Part shown: one piece after another, positions 19,284 through 29,535 of the stretch
How the letters are laid out: every line of letters starts with the position of its first letter
Position numbering within the stretch: position 1 is the first letter of the stretch
Assembly (NCBI GenBank): GCA_030604885.1
Contig: JAUVUZ010000022.1
Location: 1 to 60,028 of the forward strand
DNA from: Alphaproteobacteria bacterium
Lineage (GTDB): Bacteria; Pseudomonadota; Alphaproteobacteria; Rhodospirillales; Rhodospirillaceae
DNA: 60,028 nt
Direction: 5' to 3'
Notes under the pieces: generated by a model
The model's input: only the letters and a program-made list of their open reading frames with translations
Database searches by the model: none
Told to the model about the DNA's origin: nothing
Translations under genes and position numbers: made by a program

Positions 19284-19448
19284 GATGGGCTCCGCCCGGG
19301 CCGGAGGGGCGCGGCCCCTCCGGACCTCCCATCGTTTTTCCGCGAAGCGGGACCGGCCCCGTCACGCCGCGTGACGGCATTCCGGCGCTTCGCGCAAAAA
19401 CCAAAACGTCCGGGAGGTGCGGAGGGACCGAGTCCCTCCGCGACGTTT
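19284..19448. repeat. Multi-hairpin intergenic repeat, copy 3
   Basis: This copy lies between the convergent ku and ligD genes. Hairpins: GGGC tcc GCCC (19287-19297), 19301-19310/19314-19323, a long central stem 19334-19349/19386-19401 (GTTTTTC CGCGAAGCG with one mismatch) enclosing CGTCACG ccg CGTGACG at 19360-19376, and 19419-19428/19432-19441 with loop cga, then a T-run. The end segment (ggaggtgcggagggaccgag) is identical to the one in copy 4. It probably acts as a bidirectional terminator. Confidence 0.85.
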
Positions 19449-19449
19449 T

Positions 19450-21915
19450 TCATCGCCGTTTTTTCCCCACCTCCAGCGGCGCCGCCTGGGCGCGGAAGTC
19501 GGCCCAGGGGTCCGCGTCGAGGGCGGCGAGGCGGGCCGGGGCGTTGGCGACGGTGAAGTAGGCGGGGCCGAGGTCGGCGGAGAGTTCCTCCCACGCCAGG
19601 GGCATGGAGACCGGCGCTCCGGCGCGGGCGCGGGTGGAGTATGGGGCAACGGCGGTGGCGCCGCGCTGGTTGCGGAGGTAGTCGACGAGGATCTTGCCGC
19701 GCCGTTTGGCCTTGGCGATGGTGGCGACGTAGGCGTCCGGGCTGTCGGCGGCCATGGCGTCGGCGAGGCCCTTGGCGAAGGCCTTGGCGGTGGGCCAGTC
19801 GGCGGCGGGGCGGAGGGGGCTGACGACGTGGAGGCCCTTGCCGCCGGAGGTTTTGACGAAGGCGGCGAGGCCCGCGTCGGCGAGCCGGGCGCGGATTTCC
19901 CGGGCGGCGGCGATCACCGCCTCCCAGGCGACGCCGTCGCCTGGATCGAGGTCGAGGATCAGGGTGTCCGGCCGCTCCCAGTCGGCGAGGGTGGACCCCC
20001 AGGGGTGGATTTCCAGCACGCCGGACTGGACCAGCGCGAGCAGGCCGTCGAGGCCGTCGACGGCGAGCATCGGCTCGGCGTCCGGTTCCGCCGGGTCGGG
20101 CACCTGGAGGATGCGGCGGTTGACGCCTTTCCACGGGTGCTTCTGGAAGAACGTCTGTCCGCCGACGCCGGAGGGGGCGCGCAGCAGCGCGAGGGGGCGG
20201 CCGACCACGAACGGTGCGATGCGCGGCCAGACCTCGGCGTAGTAGTCCGCCAGCCCGGCCTTGGTGACGCCCGCGTCGGGCCAGTAGAGGCGGTCGGGAT
20301 GGGTGAGGGCGACGGTGCGGGCCTGGGGCGGCGGCGGCTTGGCGGCGGCGGCGGTTTCGCGCACCACGGTGTCGGCGCTCTTGTCCTCGCGCAGGCCGCG
20401 GAACGAGGCGTGGCGGAGGTTGCCGTCGCCGGTCCAGCCGCGAAACTCCACCTCGGCCACCAGTTCGGGGCGGACGAACCGCAGGCCCCGGCGGGCGGCG
20501 GCGTCGAGGGGGCCGTCGAACGGGCTTTCGGGGATCGCCAGCGGTTCGAGGCGCTCGAACAGCTGCCGCGCCACCGCGTGGCTGAAGCCGGTGCCGACGC
20601 GGCCGATGTGGCGCAGGCGGCGGTTGTCGTACACCCCCATGGCGAGGGCGCCGACCGCGTTCTTGAGCACGGTGGAGGGCACGAACCCGGCCACCACCGC
20701 CTCCTGCCGCGCGGTGCATTTGGATTTCACCCAGGTTTTGCCCCGGCCCGAGCGATAGGGGGCGTCGGCGCGCTTGGACACCACGCCTTCGAGGCTGAGG
20801 CGGCAGGCGTGGCGCAGCACCATCTCGCCGCTGTCGGCGAAATCGGCGGAAAGGCGCAGCGGCCCCTCGGCGGGAATGAGGTCGCCCAGCAGCGCCTTGC
20901 GGCGTTCCAGCGGCAGGTCGCGGAGGTCGTGGCCGTCGAGGTGGAGGAGGTCGAAGGCGTAGTAGACGAAGCGGTCGGCCCGGCCCTCGGAGAGATCGGC
21001 CTGGAGGGCGGAGAAATCCGAGGCGCCGGAGGCGGTTTCCACCACCAGCTCGCCGTCCACCAGCGCGTCGCGCAGCGGCAGCGCCGCGAGGGCGGCGGGC
21101 ACCGCCTTGCCGAACCTGGCGGTCCAGTCGAGGCCACCACGGGTGAGCAGCCGCGCCTTGCGGCCCTCGATGCGCGCCTGGAGGCGATAGCCGTCGAACT
21201 TGATTTCGTGAATCCAGCGGCCGCCCTTGGGCGGCTTGGCGGCGAGGGTGGCGAGCTGGGGTTCGACGAACGCGGGCAGCGCCGCCGCGCGGGCGCCGGG
21301 CACCGCCGCGACGGCGGGAGCGATGCGGCCGGTCTTCGACGACCAGCCCGGCGGCTCGCCCGCCACCTCGGCGATGCGGCGGCCGGTCTTCACCGAGTCC
21401 GGGCGGTCGCCGAGGATGTCGGCGGCCGGGTCGGCGGCGGCGTCGTTGCCCTTGATCAGCAGCCAGTTGTCGCGTTTGTCGCGGGGCTTGCGCGCCATGC
21501 GCACGAGGTGCCAGCGGCCGCCGAGCTTTTCGCCCTCGAGGGTGAAGTCGAGGCGGCCGGAGCGCAGCCCTTCGTGGGGGTCGCCCTCGGGCGTCCAGGT
21601 GCCCCGGTCCCACACGATCACCGCGCCGCCGCCGTATTCGCCCTTGGGGATGGTGCCTTCGAAATCGGCGTAGTCGAGGGGGTGGTCCTCCACCGCCACG
21701 GCGAGGCGCTTGTCCGCCGGGTCGAGGCTCGGCCCCTTGGTCACCGCCCAGCTTTTCAGCACGCCGTCGAGTTCGAGGCGGAAATCGTAGTGCAGGCGGG
21801 TGGCGTCGTGCTTCTGCACCACGAATGCGTGGCCCTTGCGGCGGCCCTTGCGGCCCTTCGGCTCGGGGGTAGCGGCGAAGCGCCGCTTGGCGCGGTAGGA
21901 CCCCAGCTCGGCCAT
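19450..21915 (-). CDS. ligD: ATP-dependent DNA ligase D (phosphoesterase-ligase-polymerase)
   Basis: An 821-residue three-domain end-joining enzyme. Residues 1-165 form the 3'-phosphoesterase (HDATRLHYDFRLE, H36 and H42). Residues about 215-520 form the ligase, with the adenylated lysine K239 in HEIKFDGYR and downstream GELVVE and EGVVSKRADAPY. Residues about 545-800 form the archaeo-eukaryotic primase-like polymerase (LILDLDPGDG, KTSGGKGLH, DYLRNQRGATAVAPYS). The order PE-LIG-POL is the common alphaproteobacterial arrangement. Its start lies 3 bases after the stop of the second ku gene, so the two form an operon behind one EcfG-type promoter. Confidence 0.96.
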   Translation of the reverse strand: MAELGSYRAKRRFAATPEPKGRKGRRKGHAFVVQKHDATRLHYDFRLELDGVLKSWAVTKGPSLDPADKRLAVAVEDHPLDYADFEGTIPKGEYGGGAVIVWDRGTWTPEGDPHEGLRSGRLDFTLEGEKLGGRWHLVRMARKPRDKRDNWLLIKGNDAAADPAADILGDRPDSVKTGRRIAEVAGEPPGWSSKTGRIAPAVAAVPGARAAALPAFVEPQLATLAAKPPKGGRWIHEIKFDGYRLQARIEGRKARLLTRGGLDWTARFGKAVPAALAALPLRDALVDGELVVETASGASDFSALQADLSEGRADRFVYYAFDLLHLDGHDLRDLPLERRKALLGDLIPAEGPLRLSADFADSGEMVLRHACRLSLEGVVSKRADAPYRSGRGKTWVKSKCTARQEAVVAGFVPSTVLKNAVGALAMGVYDNRRLRHIGRVGTGFSHAVARQLFERLEPLAIPESPFDGPLDAAARRGLRFVRPELVAEVEFRGWTGDGNLRHASFRGLREDKSADTVVRETAAAAKPPPPQARTVALTHPDRLYWPDAGVTKAGLADYYAEVWPRIAPFVVGRPLALLRAPSGVGGQTFFQKHPWKGVNRRILQVPDPAEPDAEPMLAVDGLDGLLALVQSGVLEIHPWGSTLADWERPDTLILDLDPGDGVAWEAVIAAAREIRARLADAGLAAFVKTSGGKGLHVVSPLRPAADWPTAKAFAKGLADAMAADSPDAYVATIAKAKRRGKILVDYLRNQRGATAVAPYSTRARAGAPVSMPLAWEELSADLGPAYFTVANAPARLAALDADPWADFRAQAAPLEVGKKRR

Positions 21916-21918
21916 GCG

Positions 21919-22728
21919 TCACCCCGCCTTGCGCGACTTGCCGGCGGCTTTCGCGGCGCGCACGGCGTTGGCGCTCTCCTCCAGCGCCCGGCGCAGGTCC
22001 ACTACAGGCGCGGGGGCGCGGCGCTTGGCGGCGGGCAGGGCGCGGCCTTCCACCTTGGCGGCGATCAGCTCCTTGAGCGCGGCCTCGTAGCGGTCGGTGA
22101 AGGCGGCGGGGTCGAAGCGGCCGGTCTTGCCGGAAATGATGTGCTTGGCGAGGTCGAGCATCTCGCCGCCGATGGCGTGGGCGGCGATGCCGTCGAACAC
22201 CTCCCCGGCGGGGCGGAGTTCGTAATCGAACAGCAGGGTGTGGGCGAGCAGGCCGTCGCCGAACGGGCGTACCAGCACCGCGCGATTGCGCCGGAACAGC
22301 ACCGCCCGCGCCAGGGCGGCGGCCGAGCGGGCGCGCAGGCCCTCGCGGATCAGGGCGTAGGCCTCGGCGGCGGCGCGGTCGGCGGGGAGGAGGTAATAGG
22401 GCTTGTCGAAGGCGAGCGGGTCCACCTCGGCCTCGGCCACGAACCCTTCCACCTCCAGCACCTTGGTGCTTTCGGGCACGGTGGCGGCCACCGCCTCGGG
22501 GTCGAGGATCACGTAATCGTCGTCCGGCCCGTGGCTTTTCACCTGCGCCTCGCGCGGCACCTCGCGCCCCGACACCGAATCCACGTAGATGCGCCGCACG
22601 CGGCGGCCGCTGGCGCGGTCCACCAGGTTGAGGGAGATGCGCTCGGCGGTGCTGGCGGCGCCGTGCAGCGCCACCGGGCAGGCGAGTTCGGCAATCCTCA
22701 AGGTGCCTTTCCAGAGCGCGCGCGTCAC
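21919..22728 (-). CDS. ku: Ku-type DNA end-binding protein 2
   Basis: A 269-residue second Ku, divergent in sequence from the copy at 18492 but with the same landmarks: RALWKGTLRIAELACPV, DRASGRRVRRIYVDSVSG, YYLLPADRAAAEAYALIREG and a basic tail (AAKAAGKSRKAG). It starts with GTG at 22726-22728, preceded by GGAAGGGA. It is the first gene of the ku-ligD operon, 3 bases ahead of ligD. Two Ku types in one locus allow homo- or heterodimers; which partner recruits LigD cannot be read from the sequence. Confidence 0.95.
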   Translation of the reverse strand: MTRALWKGTLRIAELACPVALHGAASTAERISLNLVDRASGRRVRRIYVDSVSGREVPREAQVKSHGPDDDYVILDPEAVAATVPESTKVLEVEGFVAEAEVDPLAFDKPYYLLPADRAAAEAYALIREGLRARSAAALARAVLFRRNRAVLVRPFGDGLLAHTLLFDYELRPAGEVFDGIAAHAIGGEMLDLAKHIISGKTGRFDPAAFTDRYEAALKELIAAKVEGRALPAAKRRAPAPVVDLRRALEESANAVRAAKAAGKSRKAG

Positions 22729-22772
22729 GCCGACCGTCCCTTCCAGCGCCCCGGGGCGGGGCGACCGGAGTC

Positions 22773-22798
22773 AACGCCGGGGGCGGCGGCGGGGTTCC
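22773..22798 (-). promoter_or_regulatory. EcfG-type promoter of ku2-ligD
   Basis: On the minus strand GGAAC (22798-22794) is followed after 17 bases by CGTT (22776-22773), an exact consensus match 45 bases ahead of the GTG start of ku2. It stands back to back with the plus-strand EcfG promoter at 22812. Confidence 0.75.
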
Positions 22799-22811
22799 TG
22801 AACGCGGTCGA

Positions 22812-22837
22812 GGAACCCTTGCGGCGGTGGACGCGTT
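22812..22837 (+). promoter_or_regulatory. EcfG-type promoter of the tiny membrane peptide pair
   Basis: GGAAC at 22812-22816, 17 bases, CGTT at 22834-22837: an exact consensus match 34 bases ahead of the ATG at 22872. Only 13 bases separate its GGAAC from that of the opposed ku2 promoter. Confidence 0.75.
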
Positions 22838-22871
22838 ATTTCGTGGAACGCTTCAACAGTGAGGCAGAACC

Positions 22872-22946
22872 ATGAACGGCATCATCTATTTGGTGGGATT
22901 GGTGGTCGTGATTCTGGCCGTCCTGTCCTTCTTCGGGTTCCGCTAG
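22872..22946 (+). CDS. 24-residue single-span membrane peptide
   Basis: The peptide begins MNGIIYLVGLVVVILAVLSF and ends GFR: one hydrophobic helix with almost no soluble part. Peptides of this YLVGLVVVILAVLSFFG type recur in alphaproteobacterial genomes as unnamed small proteins (recalled from general knowledge). GTGAGGCAG precedes the ATG at a good distance and an exact EcfG-type promoter lies 34 bases further upstream, so it is very likely expressed under stress. Function unknown. Confidence 0.75.
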   Translation: MNGIIYLVGLVVVILAVLSFFGFR

Positions 22947-22984
22947 GCCAGACGCGCGGACACCCGGCAACGGGGAGACGAGAC

Positions 22985-23059
22985 ATGCGCTCGATTTTGC
23001 TGTGGATGCTCGGGGTCCCGATCCCGATCATCATCCTCATCGCCCTGCTCTACAACTAG
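22985..23059 (+). CDS. 24-residue proline-containing membrane peptide
   Basis: The peptide MRSILLWMLGVPIPIIILIA followed by LLYN is a single hydrophobic helix with a central PIP kink. GGGGAGACGAG upstream is a strong ribosome-binding site. It follows the first tiny peptide by 38 bases, with no promoter or terminator between, and is followed by a perfect terminator, so both probably share one stress-induced transcript. Function unknown. Confidence 0.75.
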   Translation: MRSILLWMLGVPIPIIILIALLYN

Positions 23060-23068
23060 GGCGGCGAA

Positions 23069-23096
23069 AAACCCGGCCGATGAAGCGGCCGGGTTT
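23069..23096. terminator. Bidirectional rho-independent terminator
   Basis: An 11-bp perfect stem 23069-23079/23086-23096 (AAACCCGGCCG) with a 6-base loop lies between the convergent tiny-peptide transcript and ubiV. T-rich on the right and A-rich on the left, it can serve both strands. Confidence 0.85.
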
Positions 23097-23106
23097 CTCG
23101 CGTCGC

Positions 23107-24036
23107 TCACTCGGCGACTTTGTAGCGCAGGCCTTCCTCGTCGTAGAAGAAGCCGTTGGAGTTGGGCGCGCCGTCCACCAGGCCCTCGGTTTCGTCCAGC
23201 ACCTGCTGCGGCTCGACCCGGCCCAGCAGCACGCCGCGGAACAGGTCGGCGATGCGCACGATGTCCACGTCGTGGGGCGAGATGCGGAAGCGGCTCACGC
23301 CCATTTCCAGATACTGCGGAATCTCCGCCGCCAGGTTGTTGACGGTGTAGGACATCGTCTGGGTACCGTTGACGGTGAGGAAGGGCTTGCCCTCCAGCGT
23401 GTCCACGGTCATGCCGTCGTTGTGGAGGTTGCAGACGTAGCGGCAGTTGTCCTTGGGCAGGTTGTAGGCGCGCGCGTGGTAGCAGCGCGCCGCGATGGCG
23501 AGCGGCATGCGGCCGTAGACGAACGCCTCCACCTCCATGATCCCGGCCTTGGCGATCACCGCGGTGGTCTCGCCCGACATTTCGAACGGCAGGCAGACGC
23601 GGTCGGCGCCGCCGCGCGCGAGGGTGGCGAGGGTGCCCTCGTTGTAGACGTTCATCATCGGGCCGATCAGGTGCGGGCGGCCCTTCAGCATGTCGGCCAC
23701 CGCGATGTCGTTGGCCTCGTAGTAGATGCCCGGGTCGGCGACGATGTCGCGCATCCAGCCCATCTCGCGGCTGGAGAGGATCAGCGCCTGGGTGGACATG
23801 ATCGGCTCCTTGCCCGCGGCGCGCATCCGCTCGATCACCTCTTCCCAGAGCTTGGTCATGAACGGCGTGCGCTTCGAGCACACCACCTCGCCCAGGATCA
23901 CGCTGTCCACGTCCGCCTCGTCGGCGACGCGGAAGTAGAAGTCCCGGCGTTTGGCCTCGGGCCAGTTGAACAGCAGCGGGCCGAGGGTGATCTTGGCGTC
24001 CTTGCCGTCGATGCTCACGATACGCTTGCTCCCCAC
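23107..24036 (-). CDS. ubiV: UbiV, peptidase U32-family protein of O2-independent ubiquinone synthesis
   Basis: A 309-residue protein that with UbiU carries out oxygen-independent hydroxylation steps in ubiquinone synthesis; both partners hold a 4Fe-4S cluster. Diagnostic segments: LGPLLFNWP at the N-terminus, LGEVVCSKR (first cluster Cys) and ARCYHARAYNLPKDNCRYVC (three further Cys), plus NGTQTMSY. This is the UbiV rather than UbiU cysteine pattern. GTG at 24034-24036, 4 bases after the ubiU stop, was taken as start; an in-frame GTG at 24018 is an alternative. It is the last gene of ubiT-ubiU-ubiV. Confidence 0.93.
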   Translation of the reverse strand: MGSKRIVSIDGKDAKITLGPLLFNWPEAKRRDFYFRVADEADVDSVILGEVVCSKRTPFMTKLWEEVIERMRAAGKEPIMSTQALILSSREMGWMRDIVADPGIYYEANDIAVADMLKGRPHLIGPMMNVYNEGTLATLARGGADRVCLPFEMSGETTAVIAKAGIMEVEAFVYGRMPLAIAARCYHARAYNLPKDNCRYVCNLHNDGMTVDTLEGKPFLTVNGTQTMSYTVNNLAAEIPQYLEMGVSRFRISPHDVDIVRIADLFRGVLLGRVEPQQVLDETEGLVDGAPNSNGFFYDEEGLRYKVAE

Positions 24037-24040
24037 GCTC

Positions 24041-25060
24041 TCAATGCCAGGCCTTGCGATAGGCGCCCGCGGTCTCCTGCCCGCCCTCGGTGAGGTCGGC
24101 GATCGCCGCGGCGTCCAGCTGCTGGCCCTTTTCGAGGGCGTCCACCGCGCGGCGGAACGCCTTCACCACCTTTTCCACATACGCCTTGCCGCGCTGGCGG
24201 CCCTCGATCTTGAGGGCGGTGACGCCCGCGTCGGCCACCTCGGGCAGCATTTCCAGCAGGTTGAGGCTCACCGGTTCCTCGAACAGGTAGCTCACCTTGT
24301 CGTTGGCGGCGAAGCGGCCCTTGCACAGGGTCGGGTAGCCCGCCGGTTCGCCCTGGGCGAAGCGGTTGATGGTGAAGCCGCCGAGCTTGGAGGCGAGGCC
24401 CGCGCCGGTCTCCTCGTAGGCGACGTGGCTGGCGGGCGAGCAGACGCCGGTCTTGTTGGGCGACTTGCCGGTGACGTAGGACGACAGCGAGCACCGCCCC
24501 TCGGCCATCACGCACAGGCCGCCGAACACGAACACCTCGGTCTCCACCTCGGTGTGGCGGTTGAGTTCCTTGATCTCGGGCAGGGTGAGCACGCGCGGCA
24601 GCACCACCCGGGCGATGCCGAAGTTGTTGGCGTAGTAGTTGATGCCCTCGGGCGTCGAGGCCGCCGCCTGCACCGAGAGGTGGCGGCGGATGTTGGGGGC
24701 GTTGTCTTTCGCGTATTCCACCAGGCCGATGTCGGCCAGGATCACCGCGTCGGCGCCCAGGCGGGCGGCGTCGTCGATGGCGCGGTACCAGGGGTCGAGG
24801 TTGCCCGCGGCGGGGAAGGTGTTGATCGCCACCAGCACGTCCGCCCCATGGTCGTGGGCGTAGGCGACGCCGTCGCGCAGTTCCTCGCGGTTGAAGTTGA
24901 GGCCCGGGAAATTGCGGGCGTTGGTCTCGTCGCGGAAGCCGCAGTAGACGGTGTGCGCGCCCGCGTCGACGGCGGTGCGCAGGGCGGCCGGAGTGCCCGC
25001 CGGGCAGACCAGTTCGAGACTGGTCACCGGGCGAGACGGATCGCGGGCGACGCGGGACAT
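24041..25060 (-). CDS. ubiU: UbiU, peptidase U32-family protein of O2-independent ubiquinone synthesis
   Basis: A 339-residue U32 protein. It matches the UbiU pattern throughout: ELVCPAGTPAALRTAV, DETNARNFPGLNF, ADIGLVEYA, RVVLPRVLTLPEI and the four cluster cysteines in GLCVMAEGRCSLSSY, KTGVCSP and YPTLCKGR. It forms a heterodimer with UbiV. The ATG at 25058-25060 lies 49 bases after the ubiT stop. The set allows quinone synthesis without oxygen, so the organism probably respires or ferments in low oxygen. Confidence 0.95.
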   Translation of the reverse strand: MSRVARDPSRPVTSLELVCPAGTPAALRTAVDAGAHTVYCGFRDETNARNFPGLNFNREELRDGVAYAHDHGADVLVAINTFPAAGNLDPWYRAIDDAARLGADAVILADIGLVEYAKDNAPNIRRHLSVQAAASTPEGINYYANNFGIARVVLPRVLTLPEIKELNRHTEVETEVFVFGGLCVMAEGRCSLSSYVTGKSPNKTGVCSPASHVAYEETGAGLASKLGGFTINRFAQGEPAGYPTLCKGRFAANDKVSYLFEEPVSLNLLEMLPEVADAGVTALKIEGRQRGKAYVEKVVKAFRRAVDALEKGQQLDAAAIADLTEGGQETAGAYRKAWH

Positions 25061-25109
25061 GGCGAAACCTCCATCGACGGGCTGTCGGAACGATTTTTGC
25101 GAACGGTTC

Positions 25110-25763
25110 TCAGGTGGGAAGGGTCTTGGACCGTCGCAAGGTTTTTTCGAGTCGGGCGCAACGTTCCTCCAACTCGTCGATGCGGCGCTGCTGCGCCTCG
25201 GCGCGGCGCACCGCCGGGGAAACCAGGGACTCGCCGAGGATTTCCATGTCGGTTTCGACCCGCGCCACGGCCTTGAGAATCTTTTGCGCGATCGCCTTGG
25301 CGGGGTCGGCGAGCGGGCCGAACCCGGCGGCGACGTCGTCGAGGAAATCGATGTCGGCGCCGTCCAGCGCGTTGCGCAGGGCGACCACCGCCTCGGTGTC
25401 GCCCTCGTAGACGAGATCGCGGGTGAAGAACATCGCGTCGCCGTCGATGGAGCCGTCGAGCAGGCCGAACAGAACCTTGAGCGGCGCGCGGATGGTGGCG
25501 TCCACCTCGGCGCTGTCGCCCTTGCGCAGCACGCTCACCGCGCCCTCGCCGTCGGCGATCATCAGCAGGAACTGCCACGGCAGGTCCACCACGTCGACGA
25601 GGAAGCGCTTCGGCCCCAGGGGGTTGAGGCGTTCGAACAGGCCCGGATGGCGCACCTGCACCCGCCGCGCCAGGCGGTCGGCGATCGGCTGCACGATTTC
25701 CGGCGGAATCGCCCGCAACAGCAGCCCGCCGACAAGGACGGGCGAAAACGGTGGCGTCGACAT
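25110..25763 (-). CDS. ubiT: UbiT-like SCP2 lipid-carrier protein
   Basis: A 217-residue protein with an SCP2-type sterol-carrier domain (about residues 35-140, with PKRFLVDVVDLPWQFLL and FFTRDLVYEGDTEAVVALRN) and a C-terminal coiled coil (RRAEAQQRRIDELEERCARL). UbiT binds isoprenoid quinone precursors and acts with UbiU and UbiV. ATG 25761-25763 was chosen over an upstream TTG because of the upstream purine-rich GGGGACATTGAG. It is the first gene of ubiTUV, starting 45 bases after the copper ATPase stop. No Fnr box was seen in that gap, so it may be read through from the ATPase gene. Confidence 0.88.
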   Translation of the reverse strand: MSTPPFSPVLVGGLLLRAIPPEIVQPIADRLARRVQVRHPGLFERLNPLGPKRFLVDVVDLPWQFLLMIADGEGAVSVLRKGDSAEVDATIRAPLKVLFGLLDGSIDGDAMFFTRDLVYEGDTEAVVALRNALDGADIDFLDDVAAGFGPLADPAKAIAQKILKAVARVETDMEILGESLVSPAVRRAEAQQRRIDELEERCARLEKTLRRSKTLPT

Positions 25764-25808
25764 CTCAATGTCCCCAAAGCATGCGGTGTCGGTCGGTTTT
25801 AGCACGCG

Positions 25809-28316
<2,508 letters not shown>

Positions 28317-28407
28317 CGGAACGCGCAAAACTCCGGCGGAAAAGTTTCGGTGCGAGGGGGTTGACCCGGTGCGACCCCCGGCGCGATATTTCTGTCGTTA
28401 AGGATAT

Positions 28408-28560
28408 GCTTGTTCTCAGGGCGGGGTGCAATTCCCGACCGGCGGTATCTTCCGGAAATTCCGGAGGCAGCCCGCGAGCGCCCGAGGCCGCCAGGCTTCG
28501 GGGTCAGCAGATCCGGTGAGAGGCCGGAGCCGACGGTTACAGTCCGGATGGAAGAGGACG
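28408..28560 (+). ncRNA. FMN riboswitch (RFN element)
   Basis: The conserved blocks appear in order: GTTCTCAGGGCGGGGTGCAA at 28412, GACCGGCGGT, AGCCCGCGAGCGC, GTCAGCAGATCCGGTGAGA and GCCGACGGTTACAGTCCGGA, ending near GAAGAGGA at 28551-28558. It lies in the 350-base gap between the divergent copper ATPase and ribB. About 105 bases separate it from the ribB start, room for an expression platform that could mask the GGAGAG site at 28655-28660. FMN binding should lower ribB expression. Confidence 0.96.
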
Positions 28561-28666
28561 GGCAGACGCGCGACGGGGTTTTCCGCCCCGGCGCTCGTGT
28601 GCGGCCGCGTTCGCGGCAGTCCCTCGCGCCCCGGTTCAGGCTCAGGCTTCGTTTGGAGAGCATGAG

Positions 28667-29323
28667 ATGAATCAGTCGAAGTTGATCGTTCCCACCCCCG
28701 ACGCATGCGCCAGCCCGGCGGAAACCGCCGCCGAACGCGTCGCCCGCGCGGTGGCGGCGCTCCGGGCCGGGCGCGGCGTGATCGTCACCGACGACGCGGA
28801 CCGCGAGAACGAAGGCGACATGATCTTCGCCGCCCACACCCTCACGCCCGAGCAGATGGCGCTGCTGATCCGCGAAGGCTCGGGGATCGTCTGCCTCGTG
28901 CTCTCCCGCGCCCGCTGCGCCGCCCTCGGCCTGCCGCCGATGGTCGCCGACAACTCGTCGAGCTACGGCACGCCGTTCACCGTCTCCATCGAGGCGCGCC
29001 ACGGCGTCACCACCGGCGTCTCCGCCGCCGACCGCGTCGCCACGGTCAAGGCCGCCATCGCCGCCGACGCCAAACCCGAAGACCTCGCCCGCCCGGGCCA
29101 CATGTTCCCGCTCGCCGCCCACCCCCAGGGCCTCCAGGGCCGCCAGGGCCACACCGAAGCCACCCTCGACCTGATGCGCCGCGCCGGTCTGCCCGACTCG
29201 GGCGTGCTCTGCGAAGTCACCAACCCGGACGGTACCATGGCCAAAGGCCCGCAGCTCGACGCCTTCGCCCGTGCCCACGGCATGCCGATGGTGGCGATCG
29301 CGGACCTGCTGCAGGTGAAGTAA
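28667..29323 (+). CDS. ribB: 3,4-dihydroxy-2-butanone 4-phosphate synthase
   Basis: A 218-residue stand-alone RibB that converts ribulose 5-phosphate to 3,4-dihydroxy-2-butanone 4-phosphate and formate, supplying the four-carbon unit of riboflavin. Motifs: [12 protein letters not shown] (metal and substrate binding), [43 protein letters not shown] and [15 protein letters not shown]. No GTP cyclohydrolase II domain is fused. The second ATG (28667) is used; the ATG at 28662 meets a stop after two codons. It is controlled by the FMN riboswitch upstream and followed by repeat copy 4. Confidence 0.96.
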   Translation: MNQSKLIVPTPDACASPAETAAERVARAVAALRAGRGVIVTDDADRENEGDMIFAAHTLTPEQMALLIREGSGIVCLVLSRARCAALGLPPMVADNSSSYGTPFTVSIEARHGVTTGVSAADRVATVKAAIAADAKPEDLARPGHMFPLAAHPQGLQGRQGHTEATLDLMRRAGLPDSGVLCEVTNPDGTMAKGPQLDAFARAHGMPMVAIADLLQVK

Positions 29324-29329
29324 AAACCA

Positions 29330-29496
29330 GGCCGGGCGCTGCCCGGACCCGCACAGGGCCGTGGGCCCTGTGAACCCATTTTTTGGTTTTGCGCGAAGCG
29401 CGATAAAAGACGATCGCGCCGTAGGGTTCGATCCCGCTCCGCGGAAAAAACCAAGCGAATGGGAGGTGCGGAGGGACCGAGTCCCTCCGCGACTTT
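29330..29496. repeat. Multi-hairpin intergenic repeat, copy 4
   Basis: This copy lies between convergent ribB and the AI-2E family permease. It begins ggccgggcgctgcccggaccc exactly as copy 2 does, has the second hairpin CACAGGGCC gtg GGCCCTGTG, a looser central stem around ttttgcgcgaagcg, and ends with the hairpin 29468-29477/29481-29490 (loop cga) identical to copy 3, followed by TTTT. A-rich left and T-rich right flanks suggest termination on both strands. Confidence 0.82.
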
Positions 29497-29535
29497 TCTT
29501 TACCGCCTGTTCTTTACCGACCCTTCCTTCCCCCC

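Noticed and set aside
25764-25808. Fnr box ahead of ubiT
   Set aside because: No TTGAT-N4-ATCAA-like dyad exists in the 45-base gap; the nearest sequence (tctcaatgtcc) does not fit.
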